Shown piece by piece: positions 8,353-17,295 of a stretch of DNA of 64,000 bases. A program made the position numbers and the translations under genes. The notes under the pieces were generated by a model. That model searched no databases. It was not told where the DNA came from and was given only the letters and a program-made list of their open reading frames with translations. Numbering within the stretch: position 1 is the first letter of the stretch; each line of letters begins with the position of its first letter. Origin of the DNA: WVZL01 sp041862375 (GTDB taxonomy: Bacteria; Acidobacteriota; Aminicenantia; Aminicenantales; Aminicenantaceae); NCBI GenBank assembly GCA_041862375.1, contig JBGVTE010000084.1, positions 1 through 64,000 on the forward strand, given 5' to 3'.

Positions 8353-10270
8353 ATCTGCCTTTTATGTCACAACGCCCATATACTATGTGAATGATGTACC
8401 TCATATCGGACATGCCTACACGACTATAATTGCCGATGCTCTCGCTCGCTTTAAAAGACTTTCTGGAGAAAAAGTTTTTTTCCTCACTGGTACAGATGAA
8501 CATGGCCAGAAAGTAGAAAAAGCAGCGGCAGAGAAAAAGTTAGAACCTAAAGAGCTGGCTGATGAGGTCGTGGTCAGGTTTAAAGATCTATGGAGAGCGC
8601 TCAGCATTTCCTATGATTACTTTATCCGTACTACCCAGCCAATTCACGAAAAGACAGTCCAGAAAATTTTCAAAAGATTAAAAGAAAAGGGGGATATTTA
8701 TAAAGGAATCTATAAGGGTTGGTACTGTATTTCAGACGAAAATTTTCTTCCTGAGGATGTACCGCTTCAAGAAGGGAACTACAAAATCTGTCCTGACTGC
8801 GGTAAACAAGCAAATATTGTCTCTGAAGAGTGCTATTTCTTCAAACTATCAGCCTACCAGAAACCTCTTCTCGATTTCTATGCTAAAAATCCCACATTCG
8901 TCCGTCCCCAAAGCAGGATGAACGAAGTTGTAAGCTTTGTTCGCCAGGGACTTAAGGACTTGAGCATAACCAGAACAACAGTCAAGTGGGGTATCCCAGT
9001 ACCTGAGGATCCCGATCATACTATTTATGTCTGGTTTGATGCTCTCTACAACTATCTAACAGGCATAGGATATGACTGGAATATGGATCTCTACACGCAA
9101 TTCTGGCCTGCTGCAGTGCATTTTATCGGTAAAGACATCCTCCGTTTCCATGCAATTTTTTGGCCTGCTTTCCTAATGGCGTCTGATTTTCCCCTTCCTC
9201 ATTGCGTTTTCGGCCATGGCTGGTGGTTAAAGGATGAGACAAAAATGTCCAAATCTAAAGGTAACGTCCTCGACCCTCGTATTATCTTGAAGACTTTCAA
9301 AGCAGACCCTTTACGGTACTTTCTTCTCAGGGAAGTGCCCATCGGACTCGATGGAAATTTTTCGCATGAGGGATTTCTACACAGAGTAAATTCTGATTTG
9401 GCAAATGACCTAGGTAATCTTGTTCACCGGACGCTGACTATGATCAGAAATTACTTTGGGGGAACAATTGAGGTGGTAGATGATGAAGAGAAAAGTGATA
9501 AAACGTTGCGGCTGGCCTTTGAAGACCTCAAGAAGAAAACTTTTGCGTTTTTCAATGAATACGCTCTGAACAAGGCACTTGAAGAAATCTGGGTTTACAT
9601 AAACTCGGTAAACAGATACCTCGCCCAGAATGAACCGTGGAAGCTGGCCAAGGATAAGGCCAAAAAACAAAGGCTGGGAAGGATTCTATACCAGACTGCT
9701 GCGGCTATCCGTGGCATAAGCTATCTTCTTTTCCCCGTTATGCCTGAATCATCAGAAAAGATATGGGAATCTTTAGGAGAGGACACTTCTATGGAAGAAG
9801 AATTATTTTCAGAATTCAAATTTGAAAACTTAAGGCTCGGCCTGAATGTCAAAGAGCCCAGGCCCCTTTTCCCAAGGATTTCTCTAAAAGATTTCTTAAA
9901 GGAAGAAGCGGAACAACCCGCACCAGTCAAAAGGGAGGAAAAAATGGAATATATATCCTTTGATGAATTTAAAAAAATGGACCTTCGAGTGGGAGAGATC
10001 CTGAAGGCAGATAAAGTTGAAGGTACAGACAAGCTCATCAAGCTTGAGGTTGATATCGGAACTGAGAAGAGAACCATGGTAGCCGGTGTAGCAGATGTCT
10101 ATTCCCCTGAAGAACTCGAAGGGAAAAAGATTGTAGTGATTGTCAATCTGAAGCCTGCTGTTATAAGAGGAATCGAATCTAAGGGAATGCTCTTGGCTGC
10201 TGAAGTAGAAGGAAAGGCAACAATTCCTTTCTTTGATCGTGATGTCTTGACAGGAGCTAAAGTCAGATAA
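8336..10270 (+). CDS. metG: Methionyl-tRNA synthetase with C-terminal tRNA-binding domain
   Basis: A 644-residue class I synthetase. It carries PHIGH at 22-26, KMSKSKGN near 303-310, and a zinc-knuckle region with CPDCG around residue 158. An anticodon-binding domain follows, and residues from about 540 form an EMAPII/Trbp111-like OB fold (RVGEILKADKV and following), which dimerises the enzyme and grips tRNA. The start is GTG at 8336, chosen because AAGGAGGA sits 7 bases upstream. It overlaps the end of folE and is probably coupled to it. Confidence 0.96.
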   Translation: MAKNSKSAFYVTTPIYYVNDVPHIGHAYTTIIADALARFKRLSGEKVFFLTGTDEHGQKVEKAAAEKKLEPKELADEVVVRFKDLWRALSISYDYFIRTTQPIHEKTVQKIFKRLKEKGDIYKGIYKGWYCISDENFLPEDVPLQEGNYKICPDCGKQANIVSEECYFFKLSAYQKPLLDFYAKNPTFVRPQSRMNEVVSFVRQGLKDLSITRTTVKWGIPVPEDPDHTIYVWFDALYNYLTGIGYDWNMDLYTQFWPAAVHFIGKDILRFHAIFWPAFLMASDFPLPHCVFGHGWWLKDETKMSKSKGNVLDPRIILKTFKADPLRYFLLREVPIGLDGNFSHEGFLHRVNSDLANDLGNLVHRTLTMIRNYFGGTIEVVDDEEKSDKTLRLAFEDLKKKTFAFFNEYALNKALEEIWVYINSVNRYLAQNEPWKLAKDKAKKQRLGRILYQTAAAIRGISYLLFPVMPESSEKIWESLGEDTSMEEELFSEFKFENLRLGLNVKEPRPLFPRISLKDFLKEEAEQPAPVKREEKMEYISFDEFKKMDLRVGEILKADKVEGTDKLIKLEVDIGTEKRTMVAGVADVYSPEELEGKKIVVIVNLKPAVIRGIESKGMLLAAEVEGKATIPFFDRDVLTGAKVR

Positions 10271-10342
10271 AAAAAGGATATTTAAAATCAATCAAAGAGA
10301 ATATTTTTAAACTCTGCCGATACTTCTTCTTGGAGAGGGGGA

Positions 10343-11350
10343 ATGAGGAAAATGGAAAGAAGGGATTTTTTATACACACTATCAGGTAGTCTTGTTGCAT
10401 TTAGCTTCCTTATTTTTCCGAATTCAGGGAAGAGAAAAATTCATTCAGTGAATGCAGAAAAGGAAGAGGGAGAGCCAGAAATTGTGGTAAAAGTTCTGGG
10501 AACAGCTCAAGATGGGGGGTTACCCCACTTCGCCTGTTTCTGCAGGAACTGTCTTCGAGCTAGGAAGGAATCTCAGTTTTCACGTCTCATCTCATCCTTA
10601 GCCCTCATTGACCTAAAAGAGAGAATATTTTTTATGCTGGATGCAACTCCTGATATAAGACATCAGTTGGATATCGCACTCGAGAGATTGGGAGTGGAAA
10701 AAGCGCGTTCAAAATACCTTCCTCAAGCTGTTATCCTTACCCATGCACACATCGGTCACTACACAGGTCTGATTTTCTTTAGTTATGAAGCAATATCATC
10801 ATCTGATTTGCCAGTCTATTGTTCAAAACGCATGAAGAACTTCTTAGTTAATAATGGTCCCTGGAACCAGCTTGTTCGCCTTAAAAACATATCTATTCAG
10901 ACTATCTCTTATGATCAAAAGTTTTCCTTGACACCGCAGCTATCACTCACTCCCTTCCAAGTGCCTCATCGCGACGAATATTCGGATACTCTCGGCTTTA
11001 CTATTTCAGGGAGGAGAAAGAAGCTGCTCTATATCCCTGACATACAGAGCTGGAAGGCATGGAAAAAGTCAATAGTGGAAGAAGTAAAAAATGTTGATAT
11101 CGCTCTTATAGATGGAACGTTTTACAGCCCAGAAGAGCTTCCTGGGCGTGACCTTTCTCAAATAGGTCATCCTTTCATAAAATCGAGCTTAGAGCTTTTA
11201 AGGAAGGCAGTAAGAGAAGGAGCAGCAAAAATATATTTTACCCATCTAAACCACTCCAATTTAGCCCTTAATCCGGAAGGAAAGGAACAAAAAGAAATTA
11301 AAAATGAAGGATTTGAACTAGCTTCTGAAGGAATGGAGTTTTATCTCTAG
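10343..11350 (+). CDS. PqqB-like metallo-beta-lactamase-fold hydrolase with Tat-like leader
   Basis: A 335-residue MBL-fold protein resembling PqqB. It has VLGTAQDGGLPHFACFCRNC at about 50-69, LDATPDIRHQL near 102, and PHRDEYSDTLGF. The metal motif is HAHIGH (about 133-138) where canonical hydrolases have HxHxDH. The N-terminus ERRDFLYTLSGSLVAFSFL resembles a Tat leader with RRDF, so the protein may be exported folded. No other PQQ gene is nearby, so a role in PQQ synthesis is doubtful and the function is open. Confidence 0.8.
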   Translation: MRKMERRDFLYTLSGSLVAFSFLIFPNSGKRKIHSVNAEKEEGEPEIVVKVLGTAQDGGLPHFACFCRNCLRARKESQFSRLISSLALIDLKERIFFMLDATPDIRHQLDIALERLGVEKARSKYLPQAVILTHAHIGHYTGLIFFSYEAISSSDLPVYCSKRMKNFLVNNGPWNQLVRLKNISIQTISYDQKFSLTPQLSLTPFQVPHRDEYSDTLGFTISGRRKKLLYIPDIQSWKAWKKSIVEEVKNVDIALIDGTFYSPEELPGRDLSQIGHPFIKSSLELLRKAVREGAAKIYFTHLNHSNLALNPEGKEQKEIKNEGFELASEGMEFYL

Positions 11351-11354
11351 ACTG

Positions 11355-11999
11355 CTAGATTTCTAAATATTTCTGTAGCCTTTCCTCGGAAACAGCCCCT
11401 TTCCTTAGAATTCTCGGTTTTTCAGATGTAAGATCTACTACTGTAGAGGGCTTAGTGCCAGGAGCTTTTCCCCCATCGATTATAAGGTCAACCTTTCCCA
11501 TGAAAGTTCCTATTACTTTCTCTGCTTGCGTGATTTCTTTCTCGCCTGAAATATTAGCGCTTGTGGCTGTTATGGGAAATTTCGCTTTCCTTATGAGCTC
11601 TCTAAGCCAGGGGATATCAGGCAGCCGAATTCCAATAGCTCCAGAAAGTCCAGTAAGCTCTTCTGGTAATCGAGAAGATGCCTTCAAGACAAGCGTCAGA
11701 GGGCCGGGCCAGAATTCCTTTGAAATGGATGAAAATGAGGCAGGAATTTCTTCAGCAATGTCTTTTATTTCATCCAAGTCAGCTATGAAAACTGGAATAG
11801 GTTTTAACTCTTTTCGTTTTTTTATATGGCAGATTCTTCTGATTGCTTCTGGGGAATAACATTTAACTCCAAAGCCATAAAAAGTGTCTGTAGGATAAGC
11901 AATAACTCCATTATTCACTAAAACTTGAGAAATGTTCTCAATTTTATCAAAATCAATGAATTCAGTGTTAATCTTGATAATTTGAGTCTTGGTAATCAT
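11355..11999 (-). CDS. tsaC: L-threonylcarbamoyladenylate synthase (Sua5/YrdC)
   Basis: A 214-residue Sua5/YciO/YrdC-domain enzyme. It makes threonylcarbamoyl-AMP from threonine, bicarbonate and ATP for the t6A37 modification of ANN-decoding tRNAs. Landmarks are the ATP/threonine pocket with YPTDTFYGFG (about 36-45), IKKRKELKPIPVF, SANISGE and GTKPSTVVDL. There is no C-terminal Sua5 extension, so it is the short TsaC type. It is convergent with the PqqB-like gene, leaving only a few bases between the stops. Confidence 0.92.
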   Translation of the reverse strand: MITKTQIIKINTEFIDFDKIENISQVLVNNGVIAYPTDTFYGFGVKCYSPEAIRRICHIKKRKELKPIPVFIADLDEIKDIAEEIPASFSSISKEFWPGPLTLVLKASSRLPEELTGLSGAIGIRLPDIPWLRELIRKAKFPITATSANISGEKEITQAEKVIGTFMGKVDLIIDGGKAPGTKPSTVVDLTSEKPRILRKGAVSEERLQKYLEI

Positions 12000-12054
12000 T
12001 TATGCAGCAAATAAACTAAAATAGAAAACTAGCCGAAACTAATTATATACTATA

Positions 12055-12211
12055 GGGTCAGGCTTTCATAACTTTTATAATTTGTAACAGATGAAAATTT
12101 TAACAGCAAGCGCTACGCAATTAGTTCATTTTAAACAATATCAAATAAATAAACTCCTGGCCTTCAATTAGCTAATGACTCTTTTTATAAAAGTTATGAA
12201 AGCCTGACCCC
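12055..12211. mobile_element. Non-autonomous inverted-repeat element (family A ends)
   Basis: GGGTCAGGCTTTCATAACTT then TTATAA at 12055-12080 is matched perfectly in reverse at 12185-12210, enclosing about 104 bases without a gene. The ends match the RAYT terminal repeat except for TTTATAA in place of TTGGATAA. This is the structure expected of a REP doublet or small MITE moved by the RAYT. Confidence 0.75.
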
Positions 12212-12350
12212 AAATTTCACTTGACTCTGAACCATATCTGGTTTATATACATTTACTTAGGCAAAAAATAACGGACAGGATAGAGGACAATTGACCTTTT
12301 TTAGCCACAGCAAAGCTTTTTGTCCTGCCTGAAATTATATTTGCATAATT
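12212..12350. other. AT-rich intergenic stretch without gene
   Basis: Together with the repeat pair at 12055-12211 this fills the gap between tsaC and the beta-barrel gene. Apart from the sigma-54-type box at its right end nothing coding is seen. Confidence 0.5.
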
Positions 12351-12366
12351 TGGCATATAATTTGCT
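12351..12366 (+). promoter_or_regulatory. Sigma-54-type -24/-12 promoter
   Basis: TGGCAT, five bases, then TTGCT: the GG and GC doublets stand 12 bases apart, as RpoN promoters require. The predicted transcript would start near 12377, just ahead of the GAGGAGG ribosome site of the beta-barrel gene. The same box with the same spacing occurs at 28393-28408. Confidence 0.6.
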
Positions 12367-12391
12367 GTTATTCTGAGCGAGGAGGAATGAA

Positions 12392-13153
12392 ATGAGAAAA
12401 TATTTAATTATTATGTTTGGATTGCTTCTACTGGTTCCCAGCTTGGTTTTTTCTGATGCTGCATCTTTTAAAGTTACCTATTTTATTCCCCGGGCTCAGA
12501 GCGATCTCTGGGAGATCGAGTTTGAAAACATGGATTTTTCCAAAAGTAGTTTTCAAAATACATCAATGGGTTTCTCCTATGAGTATTTTCTGACCAGAGA
12601 GATAAGCTTTCTTATCGGAATAGATACCTATTCACAAAGAAAAGTCGGCCTGTATAAAGACTATGATGGCATCACATTTGATGAGGGAGACTTTGCTTTT
12701 CTTAAAGACTATGGATTTGAGGGAGATTTTTCTATCAGCCACGTCTTTGATGTTTCAATAACTCCTATCCAGCTTTCAATGAAACTGGCTCCCACAGGAA
12801 GAAGATTCAGGATTATTCCCTATTTAGGAGCCGGTGTGGGTATTTATCTCTGGAACGTAAGACTTCAAGGAGATTCAATCGACTTCGATGATATCTGGGA
12901 ATACGAAGATGAAGATGGTTGGGTGTATGAAATATACCAAATATACCTTACAGACGCCAGGGAAGAAAACAAAATCAATTTTGGATTCCACGCCTTTGTG
13001 GGTTTCTCGTACCCAATAGCTCGACGAATGAGTATAGACACTGAATTTAAATTCATAATGGCAAAAGGAAATTTAACAGAAGGGTTTGAAGGATTTGAGC
13101 CTTTCGACTTAAGCGGATATCAGATTTCGTTGGGACTGAGCTATTGGTTTTAA
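12392..13153 (+). CDS. Outer-membrane beta-barrel protein, unknown function
   Basis: A 253-residue protein with an N-terminal signal peptide (RKYLIIMFGLLLLVPSLVFS). Alternating hydrophobic/aromatic strands follow, and the C-terminus is LSYWF, ending in Phe as outer-membrane barrels do. PYLGAGVGIYLW and NFGFHAFVGFSYPIARRMSI resemble the last strands of OmpW/OmpA-like small barrels. An acidic loop with DDIWEYEDEDGW lies near residue 170. A GAGGAGG ribosome site precedes the ATG and a sigma-54-type promoter stands in front. No enzymatic motif is seen. Confidence 0.75.
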   Translation: MRKYLIIMFGLLLLVPSLVFSDAASFKVTYFIPRAQSDLWEIEFENMDFSKSSFQNTSMGFSYEYFLTREISFLIGIDTYSQRKVGLYKDYDGITFDEGDFAFLKDYGFEGDFSISHVFDVSITPIQLSMKLAPTGRRFRIIPYLGAGVGIYLWNVRLQGDSIDFDDIWEYEDEDGWVYEIYQIYLTDAREENKINFGFHAFVGFSYPIARRMSIDTEFKFIMAKGNLTEGFEGFEPFDLSGYQISLGLSYWF

Positions 13154-13184
13154 TTAGGGAATCTGAATAAAATTTAAAAAGAGC

Positions 13185-13967
13185 CTATCTGTTCGAGCGC
13201 AATCTTTCTTCGATTAATCGAGCAACCTTTTGACCTGAGAGAAACATTCCCCCAAACACAGGACCCATTCTTGGGCCTCCAAAAACAGCGTTGGCAGCCA
13301 TGCCACAGACGTAAAGATTGGGAAAGACTTCTTTTGTATTAGCTAGAATTGCTTTCTCCCCTTCATCAGCCCACATGGGCCTTTCACCATTAACCCGACC
13401 TGAAGGAGTTAAGAGCCTTGCTCCTGACTTTTGGCTGACGACCTGGGCGATTTCAGCAGCATGCCCTGTGGCGTCCACAACAAAGGAACTTCTAATAGTA
13501 AGAGGATCAACATGCAGCTTGGCTACTTCAACAGCAGCCCAGTTTATGACTACTCCCCTGATTTCATTGTCATAGATGAGAACATCTTCTGCAGCAATGC
13601 AGTTAAAAATATGTGCACCTTTCTTTACAGCCTGGCTGAGTAGAACTCCAAGAGCCTCCAGGGAAGAGGCCACGTAATAATTTTCCTTATAATGAGTTGT
13701 GTTAACACCCAATTCATCAAGGAGAGGCTTAGATTCCTCTTGGATGATGATTTTATTGAACATCATACCTCCGCCAGGCATGCCTCCTCCCGGGCGGAGT
13801 GCTTTCTCCAAGACAATTACTTTAAATCCCTCTTTGCTTAAGAAATAAGAAGCACAGAGGCCAGAAGGACCCGCTCCACATATAATTACATCGCACTCCA
13901 AATTCTCTAGAATCTCTTTAAAATACGACTCAATAATAGCTCTTGAAATAACAATATCATCTAACAT
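13185..13967 (-). CDS. thi4: Thi4-family thiazole synthase (sulfide-dependent type)
   Basis: A 260-residue FAD/NAD-fold protein of the Thi4 family. It builds the ADP-thiazole precursor of thiamine from NAD and glycine. Seen: the dinucleotide motif GAGPSGLCAS (31-40), RPGGGMPGGGMMFN (58-71), and GGPRMGPVFGGM near the end. At the position where yeast Thi4 has its sacrificial Cys (Cys205), this protein has His152 (LHVDPLTI), as in methanogen enzymes that use free sulfide and turn over repeatedly. This fits an anaerobe. GAGGTAGATT precedes the ATG. A ribulose-1,5-bisphosphate-type annotation is sometimes given to relatives, but thiazole synthase is the better call. Confidence 0.88.
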   Translation of the reverse strand: MLDDIVISRAIIESYFKEILENLECDVIICGAGPSGLCASYFLSKEGFKVIVLEKALRPGGGMPGGGMMFNKIIIQEESKPLLDELGVNTTHYKENYYVASSLEALGVLLSQAVKKGAHIFNCIAAEDVLIYDNEIRGVVINWAAVEVAKLHVDPLTIRSSFVVDATGHAAEIAQVVSQKSGARLLTPSGRVNGERPMWADEGEKAILANTKEVFPNLYVCGMAANAVFGGPRMGPVFGGMFLSGQKVARLIEERLRSNR

Positions 13968-14035
13968 AATCTACCTCTTTTAAGCTCATATTATAAAAAG
14001 CAGCTTCCACAAGGTCAATCACCTATTTCCGCTAT

Positions 14036-14884
14036 CTAATCCTCGGATTTAAATCGATATTTCTCTACGAGGAGAAGATATTTTTGAGCTTCATCTTTTT
14101 TATTTCTTTTTTGAAAACCTCTAATTAATATTTGGCACTTTCTTACCAGCTCTTTCCTCACCAGCATTTTTTGTTGAGGTGATAATCCAAGATTTAATGC
14201 TTTCTCTAAAGCTTTAATCCTGAATCTATCCATTCCCCAGAATCTGTGAGAAAGCTGGTCTGGATGACCTCCACGCTTGATAATTAAAGGTCTGGGGATT
14301 AAATAAACCGGAAATCTCTGAGCAATCCTGATGCCAAAGTCATAATCTTCGCATACAGGAAATTCCTCATCAAAATTGCCTACTTCCTCGAAGATTTCTC
14401 TCTTGAAAAGCGCTGAAGAAAGGCTGAGAAGGCACAGGGGTAAAACTTTATCAAATATCCACCCTGAATACTTCTTATGCTTTTGCTTGGGATTAACACG
14501 CAATCCTCTTCTTATCCAAATTTCATCTGTGTAGCATACTTTTACCTGCGGAATGTTTTCCATAAAATTTATCTGTATTCTTAGCTTTTCCTTCTTCCAC
14601 AAATCGTCTGAGTCTAAAAAAGCAATATAATCTCCCCTCGCGAGGCTTAGCCCAACATTTCTTGCAGCACTTATCCCTTTATTATCCTGGAAGTGATATT
14701 TCACATTGCTTCCAAAAGACCTGACAATTTCTGGTGTACTGTCCGTTGAGCCGTCATCAATCACTAAAAGTTCGAATTTATCTGACTGAATCTCACTCAG
14801 GAAATAATCTTGTTCCAGTACAGATTGTATGGCTTGCTTCAAGAATTGAGCCCGGTTGTATGAAGGAATAATCACACTAATCAT
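14036..14884 (-). CDS. Family 2 glycosyltransferase
   Basis: A 282-residue GT-A fold glycosyltransferase. MISVIIPSYNRAQFLKQAI opens the Rossmann part, DDGSTD sits at 43-48, GISAARNVGL near 70-79, and the metal-binding DSDD at 91-94. No membrane segment is visible, so it probably acts at the inner face of the membrane on a lipid-linked or surface polysaccharide. The acceptor and sugar cannot be inferred, and no polysaccharide cluster surrounds it. Confidence 0.88.
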   Translation of the reverse strand: MISVIIPSYNRAQFLKQAIQSVLEQDYFLSEIQSDKFELLVIDDGSTDSTPEIVRSFGSNVKYHFQDNKGISAARNVGLSLARGDYIAFLDSDDLWKKEKLRIQINFMENIPQVKVCYTDEIWIRRGLRVNPKQKHKKYSGWIFDKVLPLCLLSLSSALFKREIFEEVGNFDEEFPVCEDYDFGIRIAQRFPVYLIPRPLIIKRGGHPDQLSHRFWGMDRFRIKALEKALNLGLSPQQKMLVRKELVRKCQILIRGFQKRNKKDEAQKYLLLVEKYRFKSED

Positions 14885-15059
14885 TGAAATTCAGGATTCA
14901 ACACAACATTAGGTGATATTCAGAAAGGCATTTTCAATCATTTCAATCTCAATATTATGAATCAAGATGCTAGAAAATAAGTAAAAGAGCCAGCCATCCT
15001 CCCACGCATGCTGGGAAAATAGATCAGGCATTCCAAAAAAACAAAGAATCAAGATTTGG

Positions 15060-15914
15060 TTAAGACGCTTTGGTTATGGATATTTCTTCTCTTATCTCAA
15101 ACGGGATTTTGATCCTTCCCCATACAGTTGTTATCTCAGCTTCTCCAGAAAATCGGCATAGTGAGGAAGTAAGTTGAAGAATATTGTAAACCTCTTTTCC
15201 CACTTCAAAAAAATTAAGGAGTAAAGAAAGGGAAAAAACTTTCTCCCCTTTTTTTGTAATACTCTTATCGCCTTCTATCAATCCTTGACTCAGGATGTTT
15301 TCGCCTAAATAAAGACTATAGCTCAACTTATCCACCAACAGCTCAAAGCCATTGTTGTTTTTAAATTTTACACTAAAAAGTAGATCTGCCCCTCCTATGG
15401 TCAGGTCTTTGACCTCAAGAGCGAGAAATTCAACCTCAGGCTCTCTAAAAATCGGAAACTCTCCAGAGAAGGTGAAGGGAACTTTATCCCCTTTTTTACT
15501 GGAGTATGAAAATACAAAATTACCGGATAAATAACAAACAGCTTTATCCTCAGCTTCCATTCCTGGAATAGCTTTAAATAAGAGATCATACGTTATTTTC
15601 AGGGGAAGGGAAATAAGAGTATCCCCGTTAGCGTCTATTCTAATAGGATTTTCAAGATCAGTCTCTAAACGCAGGTACTCCTGACTATTGACCAGGAATC
15701 TGTAGTCATAGCCCGTAAGATAAACGGGCTTTGAAGAGGAATTTTTTATATCTATATAATAAGCAAGGAGTAAACCAGAGCCACTTAAATCCTGAATTTG
15801 TCTTTCTCTGAGAGAAATTGCAATGCTTTTCTTTATAGGCTGGGCTGAAGCCAAAGATGCTAGAATTATTAGCAAAACTAAAAAAATGTAAGAGTTTTTA
15901 CTTTTATATGCCAT
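15060..15914 (-). CDS. Exported LEA14-like (LEA type 2) protein
   Basis: A 284-residue protein with a signal peptide (SYIFLVLLIILASLASAQ). It has two beta-rich segments with the LEA-2/WHy pattern: YYIDIKNSSSKPVYLTGYDY near 52-71 and LLFSVKFKNNNGFELLVDKL near 178-197, each followed by a PLKI- or LSLLL-like strand. LEA14-type domains are fibronectin-like folds found in many periplasmic proteins. The molecular role is unknown. GGAGTAAG precedes the ATG. Confidence 0.7.
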   Translation of the reverse strand: MAYKSKNSYIFLVLLIILASLASAQPIKKSIAISLRERQIQDLSGSGLLLAYYIDIKNSSSKPVYLTGYDYRFLVNSQEYLRLETDLENPIRIDANGDTLISLPLKITYDLLFKAIPGMEAEDKAVCYLSGNFVFSYSSKKGDKVPFTFSGEFPIFREPEVEFLALEVKDLTIGGADLLFSVKFKNNNGFELLVDKLSYSLYLGENILSQGLIEGDKSITKKGEKVFSLSLLLNFFEVGKEVYNILQLTSSLCRFSGEAEITTVWGRIKIPFEIREEISITKAS

Positions 15915-16024
15915 TATTAAAACTTACTCCGAGCATAAAGGATACACTAATTAAGAAATCAGAACAAGTCTTCGACCTCTTCGTTGCCCGGGAAAGATGG
16001 CCATGCTTTTGGAGAAACTGCTGG

Positions 16025-16076
16025 ACAAAAATGAGGACAAATCGTTGCAAGCGCAAAAAAGAAATTCTTACAAATC
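16025..16076. repeat. 52-base direct repeat, copy 1
   Basis: ACAAAAATGAGGACAAATCG and the following 32 bases recur at 18123-18174 with three mismatches. The two copies bracket the sigma/anti-sigma pair and the small membrane protein, and copy 2 abuts a nitrogenase-like gene fragment. The rest of 15915-16143 shows nothing recognisable. Confidence 0.85.
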
Positions 16077-16143
16077 ATTTTTCCCACAATTTATATTTTG
16101 CCGGATGATTTAAGAAATTTGCCACGAAGAGTGGTAAGAGGAG

Positions 16144-16653
16144 CTAGGCTCGTGACTTTTCCCAGGCAGTGACTATCGCCATAAAGAGCATCCAGAAGAT
16201 TATGATGGCCATTGGAATGAGAAAAAAGGGAAGTAATTGAACTGTTGTTTTTAACAGCGAGCTGAATATTTTGCTCGCTCCAATGTTCGTAACAGCGTAG
16301 TTTTTTATCTCCTGAAAATTTGAGAACAGAAGGAAAATCACACCTATAACGAAGACGACGTATGATGTGATCCTGGAGATTACAATGGGTTTCAATGCTT
16401 TCTTCAACAGTTCTTTTTCTCTCCTTGGGTGGGCATGAGCACTGCGCCAGATTGATTCTGCTTCGGGAAGTTTTTTCAGGGAAATATTGTCTCTCATCCC
16501 AACATCTTTGAACCGGTTCATCCATAGATAAACTGCTGCAGTTTCTTCGCAATCCGGACATACGGCAAGATGGTTCCTTATTTCCTGCGTCAATCCCTCT
16601 CTTTTTAAGCTGTCGATTATCTTTTTTTCTAGATGACAAATCCTTTTTCCCAT
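16144..16653 (-). CDS. Zinc-finger anti-sigma factor, membrane-anchored
   Basis: A 169-residue protein with an N-terminal zf-HC2-like motif (HLAVCPDC near 28-35, with Cys6 upstream). Two hydrophobic segments follow at about 90-110 and 135-160. This is the layout of a transmembrane anti-sigma factor whose cytoplasmic zinc domain holds the ECF sigma factor. It overlaps the sigma gene 16629-17189 by 25 bases, as cognate pairs usually do. The signal that releases it is unknown. Confidence 0.75.
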   Translation of the reverse strand: MGKRICHLEKKIIDSLKREGLTQEIRNHLAVCPDCEETAAVYLWMNRFKDVGMRDNISLKKLPEAESIWRSAHAHPRREKELLKKALKPIVISRITSYVVFVIGVIFLLFSNFQEIKNYAVTNIGASKIFSSLLKTTVQLLPFFLIPMAIIIFWMLFMAIVTAWEKSRA

Positions 16654-17189
16654 ATTTTCTCTCCCTTTTCTTGGCGTTTTTCTCTCAATAGACCAGCAAA
16701 TTTCTTCCGTGCATTGAAGACTTTTACTTTGACGCTATTCTCTTTGCACTTTGTGATCTCCCCTATTTCTTTGTAGCTGTAGCCCTCAACATAAGCCAAC
16801 CAGAGGAGGATTCTTTCTTTTGGTTTCAATAATTGAAATGTTTTCTCCATTTCTTCTGAAATATGCGTTCTGTTTTCCCTGCTCTCTGTATACAAATTTT
16901 CTTTGAGAGCTTTTTTTCTATCTTCGAATACTCTATTCTCTACTTTAATTTTTCTCTTTTTGTCGATTATCAATCTGAAGGCGATCTTGTACAGATAAGA
17001 CCTGAGATGAATTACGCTCACAATAACAGGCTCTGCTTTGAGGAATCTGAGGAACGATTCCTGAAATATATCCTCTGCGAGATTTTCATCTCCACATATC
17101 TTAAAGATGTAAAGCCAGAATGGCCGGGAATACTTCTGATAAAACTCCGTGAAAAATTCCTTCCAACTGTCTTTCGACTCTTGATCCAT
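16629..17189 (-). CDS. ECF-type RNA polymerase sigma factor
   Basis: A 186-residue sigma-70 family factor with region 2 (NLAEDIFQESFLRFL, about 37-51) and region 4 (LLWLAYVEGYSYKEIGEITK, then CKENSVKVKVFNARKKF). There is no region 1 or 3, so it is ECF group. It is translationally coupled to the anti-sigma gene downstream. Target genes cannot be named from the window; a second ECF system lies at 56998-58136. Confidence 0.88.
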   Translation of the reverse strand: MDQESKDSWKEFFTEFYQKYSRPFWLYIFKICGDENLAEDIFQESFLRFLKAEPVIVSVIHLRSYLYKIAFRLIIDKKRKIKVENRVFEDRKKALKENLYTESRENRTHISEEMEKTFQLLKPKERILLWLAYVEGYSYKEIGEITKCKENSVKVKVFNARKKFAGLLREKRQEKGEKIWEKGFVI

Positions 17190-17295
17190 GTATAAACAGC
17201 TTTCTCAGCTCGATTTTATAAAAGTTTCCATCTCTCCTTACAAAGAATCATTATTTCATTGCCTGACTTAAGCGAAGAGAAGCCTAAACAGAGAT

